From Desulfovibrio sp. (lineage in GTDB: Bacteria > Desulfobacterota > Desulfovibrionia > Desulfovibrionales > Desulfovibrionaceae): a stretch of 64,000 nt of DNA. The DNA lies in the NCBI RefSeq assembly GCF_009712225.1, contig NZ_WASP01000006.1, positions 256,939-320,938 of the forward strand, read 5' to 3'. The number at the start of each line of letters is the position of its first letter. Positions within the stretch are counted from its first letter, which is position 1. The translations under genes and the position numbers were made by a program. Positions 42,944 to 51,098 of the stretch are shown here, in pieces. The notes beneath the pieces were generated by a model, which saw nothing but the letters and a program-made list of their open reading frames with translations, was not told the origin of the DNA and ran no database searches.

Positions 42944-43420
42944 ATGGATCTGAGTCAGAAAAAACAGGAAGACGAACTTCTGCAACTGGTGACGTTCAGC
43001 ATCGGTGAAGAAGAGTTCGGGGTGAACATCCTGAAGGTTCAGGAAATCATCCGCACCATGGAAATTACCAAGGTGCCCCGCGCTCCGGAATTTGTGGAAG
43101 GCGTCATCAATCTGCGCGGCAAGGTTATCCCGATCATTGATCTGCGTCGGCGCTTTGGTCTTGCCCCCAAGGGGCATGACAAAAACACGCGGATTATTGT
43201 CATTGAAATTAACAATATCATCGTGGGTTTTGTTGTCGATGCCGTTTCCGAGGTATTGCGCATACCCGCGAGCACGGTGGAACCGCCGCCACCGGTTGTT
43301 GCCGGGGTGGACTCGGACTACATCAGCGGTGTGGGCAAGTTGCAGGATCGCCTGCTTATCATGCTTGACCTTGATAAGCTGCTTTCTGGCGACGATATGG
43401 AGCTTTTGACTACCATATAG
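42944..43420 (+). CDS. cheW: Chemotaxis coupling protein CheW
   Basis: 158 residues from ATG 42944 behind AGGGAG. CheW links chemoreceptors to the kinase CheA. It shows LVTFSIGEEEFGVNILKVQEII at the start of the SH3-like fold, GVINLRGKVIPIIDLRRRFG (receptor contact), IVGFVVDAVSEVLRI, and ISGVGKLQDRLLIMLDLDKLL at the end. Length is typical. The partner cheA is not nearby, and the gene appears to stand alone. A hemerythrin chemoreceptor lies 11 kb downstream. Confidence 0.96.
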   Translation: MDLSQKKQEDELLQLVTFSIGEEEFGVNILKVQEIIRTMEITKVPRAPEFVEGVINLRGKVIPIIDLRRRFGLAPKGHDKNTRIIVIEINNIIVGFVVDAVSEVLRIPASTVEPPPPVVAGVDSDYISGVGKLQDRLLIMLDLDKLLSGDDMELLTTI

Positions 43421-43917
43421 TCCATGGTTCGCATTGCTTTGGCAAACCTGCGATTGCATGTGATACATCGCATGCTGATGCCAGGAATCTCTGGTGTTGC
43501 GCGCAAAATGGCCTCACACGTTTGACAGGGGCAGCCTGAAGCCGGGTTTTAACTGGCCAGGGCTGACCAGATGCGGATTGACACAGCTGCGCGTGATTGA
43601 TGCAAGATATGCCAAAGGGTATTTGGGACAGGCCGGGCTTTTGCTCGGCCTGTCTGCATTTGGGCAGCACATGCTGCGCAGCACAAAACGGCTTGCGGTT
43701 ACCAGCTGAAGGTCCCAGTCAAGGCATCAGCCAAGGCCCGTGTGGTTTTTAAGAAAAATGGCGGGTGTGGTGGGTGTGGCGTAAAATACAAAAACAGCGA
43801 CCGAACATCAGCACACCCTGCATATCAAGGCGCACATGCTTACGGCCGCTGTCTTGTTAACAGCTGTTGCTGCTGGCTGCATTTTGCGCGTCTAACCAGC
43901 AGGGGTGACTTATCTTG
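43421..43917. other. 497-base intergenic region with one hairpin
   Basis: No gene with a ribosome site and coding character is seen on either strand. A perfect 9-bp stem gacaggccg/cggcctgtc (43627-43635 with 43646-43654) with loop ggcttttgct lies 206 bases after cheW; its tail is tgcattt. It may be a delayed terminator or part of a small RNA. Confidence 0.35.
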
Positions 43918-44148
43918 TTATTTGCCCATAATGGACTGGTTTCCCCGGCGGCTCGAGCGTAAAAACAGCTCTTCAACAATTACCTTTTCATAATCGGGCG
44001 CCAAAGCCAGATCGGTGTGAAGGGCGCTGCAGAGCATGCTTTCAAGCTGCTGGGTTTCTTCCCAGATTTCGAGCAGTTCGTCGTCTGCCAATGTTTTGAC
44101 GCGTTCTGCAAAGGGCTGTTCATCAATAAAGGGAATACATGAACCCAT
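43918..44148 (-). CDS. Small acidic protein, family not recognised
   Basis: 76 residues, starting MGSCIPFIDEQPFAERVKTL behind a strong ribosome site AGGAG eight bases upstream. It is acidic in the first half and basic at the end (LFLRSSRRGNQ), predicted helical and without membrane segments. It lies 9 bases after the SGNH hydrolase gene on the same strand, so it is the last gene of the rSAM - hydrolase operon. Function unknown. Confidence 0.75.
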   Translation of the reverse strand: MGSCIPFIDEQPFAERVKTLADDELLEIWEETQQLESMLCSALHTDLALAPDYEKVIVEELFLRSSRRGNQSIMGK

Positions 44149-44157
44149 TGTGTTCTC

Positions 44158-44778
44158 CTACTGCGCTGCACACATGAAGGCGCGTACACATTCCTGCGCC
44201 AGCAGCGTTTGCGCCATGCGGGTGCAGCCCTGTGCGCCAGGGTGCAGCCCATCGCTCAAATCATCCATATAATCAGCTGTGTCAGCCAAGATTTTATACA
44301 CCTGGGCAAAGGCCACGCTACGGCCTGCGCAGATTTGCTGCTGCAACTTGCCAAGCTGTCCAATACGGGCGTTGGCAGCGGCATCACTTACCGGCGGCGG
44401 ACTTATGACCAGTGTTGGTGCAACAGATGCCGCTTCGGCAAGCAGCTGGTCCAGCAAGGCAGCCGCCAGTTGTGGTTGTGCAGGCTGGCCGCCGCCAGGA
44501 GCCGCCATATCCACCACCCCAGTGCAAAACACCAGGCGGGGAACCATGCCGGGTATAAGCCTGCATTCAAGCTCTGAACGCCATCGGGTGGCTAGGTCTG
44601 CCGTGCTGTGCCGCCGTGCGCCAAGATTGTAAAATGTGGCGCGCGGTATGGGGCTTAAACCTGCCTCGTGTGCCAGTACTGCCAGGCGGCTTACCCACCC
44701 GCCCGGCATGACTGCATCGTTGACGCCCTGCGTCAGCGAGTCTCCAAAAAAGAACCAGGCAGGTGTGGTGTGCAGCAT
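44158..44778 (-). CDS. SGNH/GDSL-type hydrolase
   Basis: 206 residues with no signal peptide, so cytoplasmic. Block I is FFGDSLTQGVND with the nucleophile Ser14. Block II is YNLGARRHSTADL (Gly). Block III (usually GxND) is degenerate, FCTGVVDMA, with Asp in place of Asn-Asp. Block V DGLHPGAQG carries the catalytic Asp and His near the C-terminus. Family members are esterases, lipases or thioesterases. It starts 3 bases after the radical-SAM gene, so they form an operon. Substrate unknown. Confidence 0.86.
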   Translation of the reverse strand: MLHTTPAWFFFGDSLTQGVNDAVMPGGWVSRLAVLAHEAGLSPIPRATFYNLGARRHSTADLATRWRSELECRLIPGMVPRLVFCTGVVDMAAPGGGQPAQPQLAAALLDQLLAEAASVAPTLVISPPPVSDAAANARIGQLGKLQQQICAGRSVAFAQVYKILADTADYMDDLSDGLHPGAQGCTRMAQTLLAQECVRAFMCAAQ

Positions 44779-44781
44779 TGG

Positions 44782-47457
44782 CTACTCGGGGTAGGACTGC
44801 CCGTCAGTGAATATCTGCGCAGTCTTGAGCAGGCCTATTCGTTGACGCAGAACTTCCTGCTCTCCCATGGACTCAAGAATCGCCATACACAACAGCATGG
44901 GAGAGAGATAACCGTTACCCCAGTCCGCCACAAAAGTCACGGCTTCCACGGCTCCGGTAGCGCTGTTCTGCACAGACCAGCTACGAAGCATGAGCCGTAT
45001 GTCGGCAGTGCGGGGCCCCTTTTTGGTTTCGCGGGTAAACATGCGCTCTGTCAGTGCGTCAAATTCGGCAAAGCAGCGGGCAGCGGCCTCGGTTTCCTCC
45101 ACCGTGGGCATGCGCAGGGTAAAGGCCTCGGCAACTGCCTGCTCCGTGCGGCGGCTTTTTTCAACAGGCTCGATTCGCAGCACATCCATGCCCGGGGGCA
45201 GCAGCGGGGTAAGGCGTGCCGCCACTTCCTGCGGGGGCAGGTCCTGATGCAGGGTGAGGGCAAACCATTCGGCCTGGCTTTCTACCCCAACTGGCAGGGC
45301 ACGGCCAAAGGAGAGCAGCGGCATGGGATGAAAGCCCTGAGAGAAGGCCAGCGGCATGGCGGCACGGCGCAGGGCGCGGTCGAGCACTGCCTGCAGTTCA
45401 AGCTGGCTCAGGTAGGCGCTGCCTCCGGCCTTGCTGTGCCATATGCGGTATTGTGCCGCCTTGACGGTCAGCTCGGGCGTGATTTTGGGCGGACGGCTTG
45501 TTTGCGGGCGGCACACAAGGCGGCCTTCTTCGTCAAGCGTGGGGGCGTGGGCCTGCTGGTCGCGCTGGGGCAAAATAAGCCTGTTGCGGTGCAGGGGCTG
45601 GCCCGGTTCGTCGTCTGTCGTGGGGGCAGAGGCGTGCTGCATGCGCGAGGGCCCAACCTTGGTATCGCATGCGCCGCACTGGCGACAAGCGCCGTATCGG
45701 CAGTCGTCGGTAATTTTTTCCGAGAGGGCACGCTCGCGCTCACGCAGCAAAAACTCTTCCGAAATACCGGCTTCCAGATGGCTCCAGGGCAGGGATGAGC
45801 CGGGTTCACGCGGGCCAGTGCACTGTTCGATGCTGATGCCGCATTCGTTCAACGCTTCAATCCACGGCGGCAGCGTAAAATGCTCCATCCAGCTCGTGAA
45901 TACAGAGCCCTTGCGATACGCTTTTTCCACCACGTCTGCCATGCGGCGGTCCGAGCGTGACAGAATGCCTTCAAGGTGGCTCATGGCGGGTTCGTGCCAG
46001 CGAAGCTTGAGGAACTTTTGTCCCTTGAACTGGGTGCGCACCAGATTGACGCGGCGCTGCATTTCTTCCTGACTGATCTGCGGAACCCACTGGAAAGGCG
46101 TGAAGGGCTTGGGCACAAAGGGCGACAGGGCCGCCGTGACCTGAAGGCGTGGGCCGCCCCTGCCTGCAGCGTCGCGCACCTTGCGGCAGATGTCGGCAAT
46201 GGCTTCAAGATCTGCATCCGTTTCGGTGGGCAGGCCAATCATGAAATAGAGCTTTACCAGCCGCCAGCCGTGTTCAAGCAGCTTTTGGGCGTGCAGCAGC
46301 AGGTCTTCTTCTGTAACGCCCTTGTTGATGACATCGCGCAGGCGCTGGCTGCCAGCCTCTGGGGCAAGGGTAACGCCCGTGCGGCGCAGGTCTGCCATCC
46401 GCTCGATGATCTCGTCGTCAATGGAGCCCACGCGCAGCGAAGGCAGCGAAAGGCCGATCTGCTCGCGGGCACAGCGGTCAAGCACACCAAAACTCAGGGT
46501 TTTGAGCGCGGAGAAGTCGCCCGTACTCAGCGAGAGAAAAGAAATTTCGTCAAAGCCGGTTTCGTTAAGGCACTTGGTGAGCAACTCGTTGATGTTATCA
46601 AGCGAACGCTCGCGCACGGGGCGGTAAACCATACCCGCGTGGCAAAAACGGCACCCGCGTGTGCAGCCACGTGCAATTTCAAGCGAAAGTCGGTTGTGCA
46701 CCGCTCCCACGGGAACCACCTGCCGTGTGGGGTAGGCGGCGTTGTTGAGGTCGGCCACAATGCGGCGTGCTGGGCGCTGGTAATCGTCCAGAAGGGGCTT
46801 GAGAGGGAAAACCGGTTCGCCCTGAGCATCAAATTCCTGCTTGAACAGCGAGGGCACATACACACCGGGAATGGTGCGCGATTGCAGCAGCATTTCGCTG
46901 CGCGTCCAGCCCTGCTCGTGCGCTTTTTCAAGCATGCGCAGTACGTCTGGCAGGCTTTCCTCGCCATCGCCAAGCACCATCATGTCCACAAAAGGGGTGA
47001 GCGGTTCGGCGCTGAGCAGCGCACCGCCGCCAGCTATGACCAGCGGGCATTCTGTGAGGCTCTGCGGCCTGTCTTCCATACGCAGCGGTATGCCCGCCAG
47101 ATCAAGCATGTAGAGTACATTGGTGTAGCAAAGCTCGTGCGTGATGGAAAAGCTCAGGCAGTGCATGCTGGCGAGCGGGGTATCTGATTCCAGCGTGGCA
47201 AGGGGGGTATTGTGGGCGCGCAGAATCTCGGCAGCCTCTTTTTCGGGCGCCATAACGCGTTCTGCCCACCAGCCCGGCTCACTGTTGACGATATTGTAAA
47301 GAATTTTTTGCCCAAGGTAGGACATGCCCACATCATAAGTATCAGGAAAGGCCAGGGCCACGCGCAAACGCACATCTTCGGGGTTTTTACGGCAGGCGTT
47401 GTCCTCGATGCCCGCATAACGGCTTGGTTTGGGCAATAGGGGCAGCAGTGAGCGCAT
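44782..47457 (-). CDS. B12-binding-type radical SAM protein fused to DUF2344
   Basis: 891 residues from ATG 47457 (AAGGA site). Residues about 30-170 resemble a cobalamin-binding Rossmann domain (DTYDVGMSYLGQKILYNIVN) but lack an evident B12 His motif. The radical-SAM core holds Cys265-x3-Cys269-x2-Cys272 (GCTRGCRFCHAG) and YFMIGLPTE. A Cys-rich patch DCRYGACRQCGACD lies near 610-625, and the last 220 residues form the DUF2344 domain (YRIWHSKAGGSAYLSQLELQ, FSQGFHPMPLLSFGRALP). This TIGR03960/TIGR03936-type fusion occurs widely, sometimes near ribosomal or tRNA genes; a role in RNA or cofactor modification is suspected. SGNH hydrolase follows. Confidence 0.9.
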   Translation of the reverse strand: MRSLLPLLPKPSRYAGIEDNACRKNPEDVRLRVALAFPDTYDVGMSYLGQKILYNIVNSEPGWWAERVMAPEKEAAEILRAHNTPLATLESDTPLASMHCLSFSITHELCYTNVLYMLDLAGIPLRMEDRPQSLTECPLVIAGGGALLSAEPLTPFVDMMVLGDGEESLPDVLRMLEKAHEQGWTRSEMLLQSRTIPGVYVPSLFKQEFDAQGEPVFPLKPLLDDYQRPARRIVADLNNAAYPTRQVVPVGAVHNRLSLEIARGCTRGCRFCHAGMVYRPVRERSLDNINELLTKCLNETGFDEISFLSLSTGDFSALKTLSFGVLDRCAREQIGLSLPSLRVGSIDDEIIERMADLRRTGVTLAPEAGSQRLRDVINKGVTEEDLLLHAQKLLEHGWRLVKLYFMIGLPTETDADLEAIADICRKVRDAAGRGGPRLQVTAALSPFVPKPFTPFQWVPQISQEEMQRRVNLVRTQFKGQKFLKLRWHEPAMSHLEGILSRSDRRMADVVEKAYRKGSVFTSWMEHFTLPPWIEALNECGISIEQCTGPREPGSSLPWSHLEAGISEEFLLRERERALSEKITDDCRYGACRQCGACDTKVGPSRMQHASAPTTDDEPGQPLHRNRLILPQRDQQAHAPTLDEEGRLVCRPQTSRPPKITPELTVKAAQYRIWHSKAGGSAYLSQLELQAVLDRALRRAAMPLAFSQGFHPMPLLSFGRALPVGVESQAEWFALTLHQDLPPQEVAARLTPLLPPGMDVLRIEPVEKSRRTEQAVAEAFTLRMPTVEETEAAARCFAEFDALTERMFTRETKKGPRTADIRLMLRSWSVQNSATGAVEAVTFVADWGNGYLSPMLLCMAILESMGEQEVLRQRIGLLKTAQIFTDGQSYPE

Positions 47458-47496
47458 GTCTATCCTTGTGTGGGTTGGAGAAAAGGCGATGGGTGC

Positions 47497-47522
47497 AAAA
47501 AGGGCGGCGCAAAACGCCGCCC
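47497..47522 (-). terminator. Terminator of 113-residue gene
   Basis: An 8-bp stem gggcggcg/cgccgccc (47502-47509 with 47515-47522) is followed on the minus strand by cttttt. It lies about 107 bases after the stop at 47629. Confidence 0.75.
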
Positions 47523-47628
47523 CCGAAAGTAGCAGAAAAACCGAAACATCATACTGTTATCCCGCGCATGCCGCCGCCAATGGCAGGCCAGCATTACAAA
47601 CGGGCTATCTGCAATGGTTTTTCAGATG

Positions 47629-47970
47629 TTACTTGATAAGGCCGCTGCCGGAACCGCTGAAAGGTTCGGAGCTGAACTGCATTCTGCCAAGGCCGCCGGC
47701 CACTGTCAGATTGGTGCAAGCTTCGATGTACTTGTCCTGCAGTTCCTGGGGGGTGTTGGCATAGCGATAGAGGAAATTTTTGCCCTCAATGCTGCCGGTA
47801 AAGTCAGGTTCAAAAGGATAGCCGTAGGGCAGCATCATCATCTGCACACCCTGCTGGGTGGGGACGGTCTGAAGGGTGGCAACCTCGTTCAGGCAATCCT
47901 TTTCGGCGTCATACTTGCCAATGATCAGTTCGCCCGTCACCAGCTTCATCAAACGGATATCATAAGCCAT
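47629..47970 (-). CDS. Conserved-looking protein of unknown function (113 residues)
   Basis: Starts at ATG 47970 (MAYDIRLMKLVTGELIIGKY) behind AGGAG. Soluble, no signal peptide. The N-terminal 60 residues look like a small beta-barrel (VTGELIIGKYDAEKDCLNEVATLQTVPT), reminiscent of Sm-like folds (an inference from strand pattern only). Then come an aromatic stretch (MLPYGYPFEPDFTGSI), a helix (TPQELQDKYIEACTNL) and a Gly/Ser-rich tail. It is divergent from rnc with 100 bases between and has its own terminator. No function assigned. Confidence 0.82.
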   Translation of the reverse strand: MAYDIRLMKLVTGELIIGKYDAEKDCLNEVATLQTVPTQQGVQMMMLPYGYPFEPDFTGSIEGKNFLYRYANTPQELQDKYIEACTNLTVAGGLGRMQFSSEPFSGSGSGLIK

Positions 47971-48071
47971 GCTCAACTCCTCGGTAGTCGTTGGTTTTAC
48001 CTAGGCACTGGTGGAGCGCATGTCAAGGTATTTTATGTTGCCATCGGTCATGAAATGACTACAGTACAGCT

Positions 48072-48815
48072 ATGCAAAATTTTGACGCTATACAAAACAT
48101 GCCACCCAGAGTTGTGGCTAAGTTGCTGGAACCTGTGTTGGGTCATACCTTTGCAAGACCAGAGCTTCTAGATCTTGCCCTGACGCACAGTTCGTGGGCC
48201 AATGAATGCGGTACAGGGCAGAACCATAACGAACGGCTTGAATTTCTCGGTGATGCGGTACTTGAACTTTGTGTTTCTGCCCAGCTTTACAGCCGTTTTC
48301 CCGACGCGCGCGAGGGCGAGCTGACCAAGATGCGGGCGCACCTGGTGAGCACGGTGAGTCTGGCAGAACGGGCCAGAAAGATCGGGCTTGATACCATGCT
48401 GAAGCTTGGCAGGGGCGAGGAAAGTCAGGGAGGGCGCACACGTGACGGTGTGCTGAGCGACGCCTTTGAGGCAATGCTGGCGGCTGTATACGAAGACGGC
48501 GGTTTTGCAGCGGCGCAGGCAGTTGTGGCCCGGCTTTTTGCCGACCGGTGGCCCACTGCGGCAACAAAAACCATGCCCAAGGATTACAAAACCAGACTTC
48601 AGGAAGCCTCGCAGCAACGGTTTGGCGAAGCCCCGCTCTATACCCGGCTGGGCAGCCGCGGACCAGAGCACGCAAAGGTTTTTGAGATAGGGCTGAAACT
48701 GCCCGACGGAACAGAATTTGTGGCTACCGGCAGCAGCTGCAAAAAGGCGGAACAAAATGCCGCCCAGCAGGCGCTTGCCATACTTGACGAAACCAGACTC
48801 ACCAAAAATAGCTGA
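48072..48815 (+). CDS. rnc: Ribonuclease III
   Basis: 247 residues. The nuclease domain (about 10-160) carries the catalytic signature NERLEFLGDAVLEL and the second acidic cluster DAFEAMLAAVYEDGG. The C-terminal double-stranded-RNA-binding domain (about 170-240) shows DYKTRLQEASQQRFG, the GPEHAKVFEI motif and SCKKAEQNAAQQAL. It processes rRNA precursors and structured mRNAs. Length is slightly above E. coli (226). It is divergent from the 113-residue gene and converges on flagellin. Confidence 0.97.
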   Translation: MQNFDAIQNMPPRVVAKLLEPVLGHTFARPELLDLALTHSSWANECGTGQNHNERLEFLGDAVLELCVSAQLYSRFPDAREGELTKMRAHLVSTVSLAERARKIGLDTMLKLGRGEESQGGRTRDGVLSDAFEAMLAAVYEDGGFAAAQAVVARLFADRWPTAATKTMPKDYKTRLQEASQQRFGEAPLYTRLGSRGPEHAKVFEIGLKLPDGTEFVATGSSCKKAEQNAAQQALAILDETRLTKNS

Positions 48816-48816
48816 C

Positions 48817-48861
48817 ACATTCCCCAACATGCCAGCGCCAAGCGGGCATGTTCGGGAATGT
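48817..48861. other. Large hairpin between rnc and flagellin
   Basis: The 17-base arms 48817-48833 and 48845-48861 are complementary with one C-C mismatch. There is no T-run on either side. It sits in the convergent gap and may end either transcript, or be an RNase III or exonuclease barrier. Confidence 0.55.
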
Positions 48862-48874
48862 CCCGGTGCCGGGG

Positions 48875-48894
48875 CCCCCCCCCCCCCCCCCCCC
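48875..48894. repeat. 20-base poly-C homopolymer
   Basis: An uninterrupted run of 20 C (poly-G on the flagellin strand), preceded by GGGG, lies between the rnc and flagellin stops, 41 bases after the flagellin 3' end. Nothing comparable occurs elsewhere in the window. Confidence 0.9.
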
Positions 48895-48935
48895 ACCTCC
48901 CATCTTTGGTCCACCACAGCCTAGTTTATGATGGC

Positions 48936-49841
48936 CTAACCGCCGATAAGCTTCATGGCCATCTGCGGCAGAGAGTTGGCCTGCGAAAGCATGGCCACCG
49001 CCGACTGTGTCAAAATCTGTTCACGCACGAACTGCGTCATTTCTGCGGCCACGTCCACGTCCGAAATACGGGATTCAGCAGCCTGGAGATTTTCAGCCTG
49101 AGTGTTCAGGTTGGTGATGGTGTTTTCCAGGCGGTTTTGCATGGCACCAAGGTGAGCGCGGATTTTGTCCTTGGAAACAATGGCCTGGGTGATGGCCTCA
49201 AGGGACTTCTGCGCTGCATCCTGAGTGGAAACCGTGCCGCCTTCGCGCATGGCACCTGTGGAGTCGAGGGCCTGGTTGCCTACGCCCAGAGACGATGCCG
49301 TGGTGCTGCCGATGGTGATGTAATAGTAGTCTTCGGCAGAGTCGTTGCCCGTACCAAAGTGCACCTTCAGCTTGCCGGTAGAGGTCATGCCGCTACCGTC
49401 GTGGGTGCTGGACGAAAGTGTGCCGTTCAGCAGGTGAATGCCGTTAAAGTCGGTGGCGGTTGCGATTCGGGTAATTTCCGAGGCCATGGCCTGATATTCG
49501 GATTCGATCATCAGGCGCTGGGTGGAATCATACGTGCCGGTGGCCGCCTGTTCCGCCAGTTCCTTCATACGGGTGAGCTTTTCGTCAATGATGCCCAACG
49601 CGCCGTCGGCGGTCTGGATCATTGAGATGGCGTCGTTTGCATTACGTGCACCCTGATGCAGGGTGGTAATGTCGGCGCGCTGCAGTTCACGAATTGCCAA
49701 GCCAGCTGCATCGTCGGCGGCGCTGTTTACGCGAAGGCCCGACGACAGGCGCTGCGTTGATTTACCCAGAGCCGAATAGTGTGCATTTAAATTTCTGGCC
49801 GTGTTGGCGGCCATCATATTATGGTTAATGACCAAAGACAT
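48936..49841 (-). CDS. Flagellin
   Basis: 301 residues from ATG 49841 behind AGGAGG. The N-terminal D0/D1 region (MSLVINHNMMAANTARNLN, QRLSSGLRVNSAADDAAGLAI) and C-terminal D1/D0 region (AESRISDVDVAAEMTQFVREQIL, ANSLPQMAMKLIGG) are textbook. The central variable part is short (about 140-220, STHDGSGMTSTG), with no large D2/D3 domain. It builds the flagellar filament. A sigma-54 promoter lies 42-57 bases upstream. No other flagellar gene is present, so this is a lone filament gene, as is common where several flagellins are scattered. Confidence 0.97.
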   Translation of the reverse strand: MSLVINHNMMAANTARNLNAHYSALGKSTQRLSSGLRVNSAADDAAGLAIRELQRADITTLHQGARNANDAISMIQTADGALGIIDEKLTRMKELAEQAATGTYDSTQRLMIESEYQAMASEITRIATATDFNGIHLLNGTLSSSTHDGSGMTSTGKLKVHFGTGNDSAEDYYYITIGSTTASSLGVGNQALDSTGAMREGGTVSTQDAAQKSLEAITQAIVSKDKIRAHLGAMQNRLENTITNLNTQAENLQAAESRISDVDVAAEMTQFVREQILTQSAVAMLSQANSLPQMAMKLIGG

Positions 49842-49880
49842 GGGACACCTCCTGGTGGTTACTAAGCTGTACTCGCCAAG

Positions 49881-49898
49881 ATGCAATCCATGTGCCAA
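49881..49898 (-). promoter_or_regulatory. Sigma-54 promoter of flagellin gene
   Basis: The minus strand reads TTGGCACATGGATTGCAT: TGGCAC at -24, five bases, then TTGCA at -12, an essentially perfect RpoN consensus with the correct GG-to-GC spacing. Its 3' end lies about 40 bases before the start codon, leaving a short leader with the ribosome site. Activation by a flagellar NtrC-type protein encoded elsewhere is expected. Confidence 0.88.
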
Positions 49899-50280
49899 TA
49901 AAAAAAGATTAAATAAATCATGTAGTTGAAAATATGGCTGGAGAGAGGGAAAATTTTGCCTGCGGGAAAGAGGAATTTTTGACAGTATATCGGGGTGTTC
50001 GTCACCTCAACAAAGTGTGTGTTTTGGCAAGCTGTAACGCCTGCTGATTCGCAATTCCGGTTTGGTTCAGGAAGGCGGGGTTTTCGGTGGGGCAGGGCGA
50101 AGGTGGTCTGTATGGCAGCAATCCACGGATTGGCTCAATGGAGGCATGTTTGCTGGGCAGAATGTCAACCATTATAATGATCACAATGGGCAGATAGGCC
50201 ATATTCTGGATGGATGCCCCGTGTTTCATGCCACCTTGTCACAATACCCACAGCCATGAAGCAGGCAGAAGATAAAGCAA
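49899..50280. other. Region between flagellin promoter and gltL terminator
   Basis: About 380 bases with no supported gene. A/T-rich DNA lies directly upstream of the sigma-54 promoter (49900-49930), a plausible place for activator or IHF binding. Frames of 60-75 codons lack ribosome sites. Confidence 0.3.
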
Positions 50281-50324
50281 AGCCCCGGTCTGACTCTCCA
50301 CCAGGAAGAAACCAGACCGGGGCT
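50281..50324 (-). terminator. Terminator of gltIJKL operon
   Basis: The 12-bp arms agccccggtctg (50281-50292) and cagaccggggct (50313-50324) are perfect reverse complements. On the minus strand tttgctttat follows. It lies about 20 bases after the gltL stop. Confidence 0.85.
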
Positions 50325-50345
50325 TGATAATATGTGGGGAACTGG

Positions 50346-51098
50346 CTAGTGCGGAATGATATTGGCCAGAAAGTCCTTGGCGCGCTGGGTGGCGGGATTG
50401 TCGAAGAACTTGTCCTTGGGAGAGTCTTCAAGAATGGAGCCGCTCTCCATAAACAGAACCCTGTTGGCCACCTTGCGGGCAAAGCCCATTTCGTGGGTAA
50501 CAACCATCATGGTCATGCCCTCGTAGGCCAGCTCAACCATGACGTCCAGCACTTCGTTGATCATTTCGGGGTCAAGGGCAGAAGTGGGTTCGTCAAACAG
50601 CATGGCAACAGGGTCCATGCACAGGGCGCGGGCAATGGCCACGCGTTGTTGCTGGCCGCCCGAAAGCTGTGAGGGGTATTTGTCCGTCTGCGGTTCAAGG
50701 CCAACGCGCTTGAGCAGCATAAGGCCCTTATCCATGGCTTCGTCACGGCTGCGCTTGAGTACCTTTTCCTGAGCAAGCACAAGGTTGTGAATGATGCTCA
50801 GGTGCGGAAAAAGCTCAAAATGCTGAAAAACCATGCCCACATGGCTGCGCAGGCGGGCGAGATTGGTTTTTTTGCTGGTTACTTCAATGCCGTTCACAAA
50901 AATCTGACCAGACTGTACAGGCTCAAGGCCGTTCACAGTTTTGATAAGTGTGGACTTTCCCGAACCGGAAGGGCCGCACACCACCACAACCTCGCCCTTG
51001 TGTATGCGCGTGCTGCAGTGGCTCAGCACGTTGAAGTCACCGTACCACTTGGATACGTTTTCCAGAATAATCATGGCTTCATCGGTGGGATTGATCAT
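50346..51098 (-). CDS. gltL: Glutamate/aspartate ABC transporter ATP-binding protein
   Basis: 250 residues from ATG 51098, which overlaps the gltK stop by 4 bases. Walker A GPSGSGKST, Q-loop VGMVFQHFELFPHLS, signature LSGGQQQR, Walker B AMLFDEPTSALDPEM and switch His in VVTHEMGF are complete. It is very close to E. coli GltL, including KGEVVVVCGPSGSGKS and MINEVLDVMVELA. An alternative ATG eight codons later (MIILENVSKWYG) matches the E. coli start, so the first eight residues may be untranslated. Confidence 0.95.
   Translation of the reverse strand: MINPTDEAMIILENVSKWYGDFNVLSHCSTRIHKGEVVVVCGPSGSGKSTLIKTVNGLEPVQSGQIFVNGIEVTSKKTNLARLRSHVGMVFQHFELFPHLSIIHNLVLAQEKVLKRSRDEAMDKGLMLLKRVGLEPQTDKYPSQLSGGQQQRVAIARALCMDPVAMLFDEPTSALDPEMINEVLDVMVELAYEGMTMMVVTHEMGFARKVANRVLFMESGSILEDSPKDKFFDNPATQRAKDFLANIIPH

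Noticed and set aside
45976..47187. 403-codon plus-strand frame opposite the radical-SAM gene
   Set aside because: Antisense shadow; the radical-SAM motif fixes the true strand.
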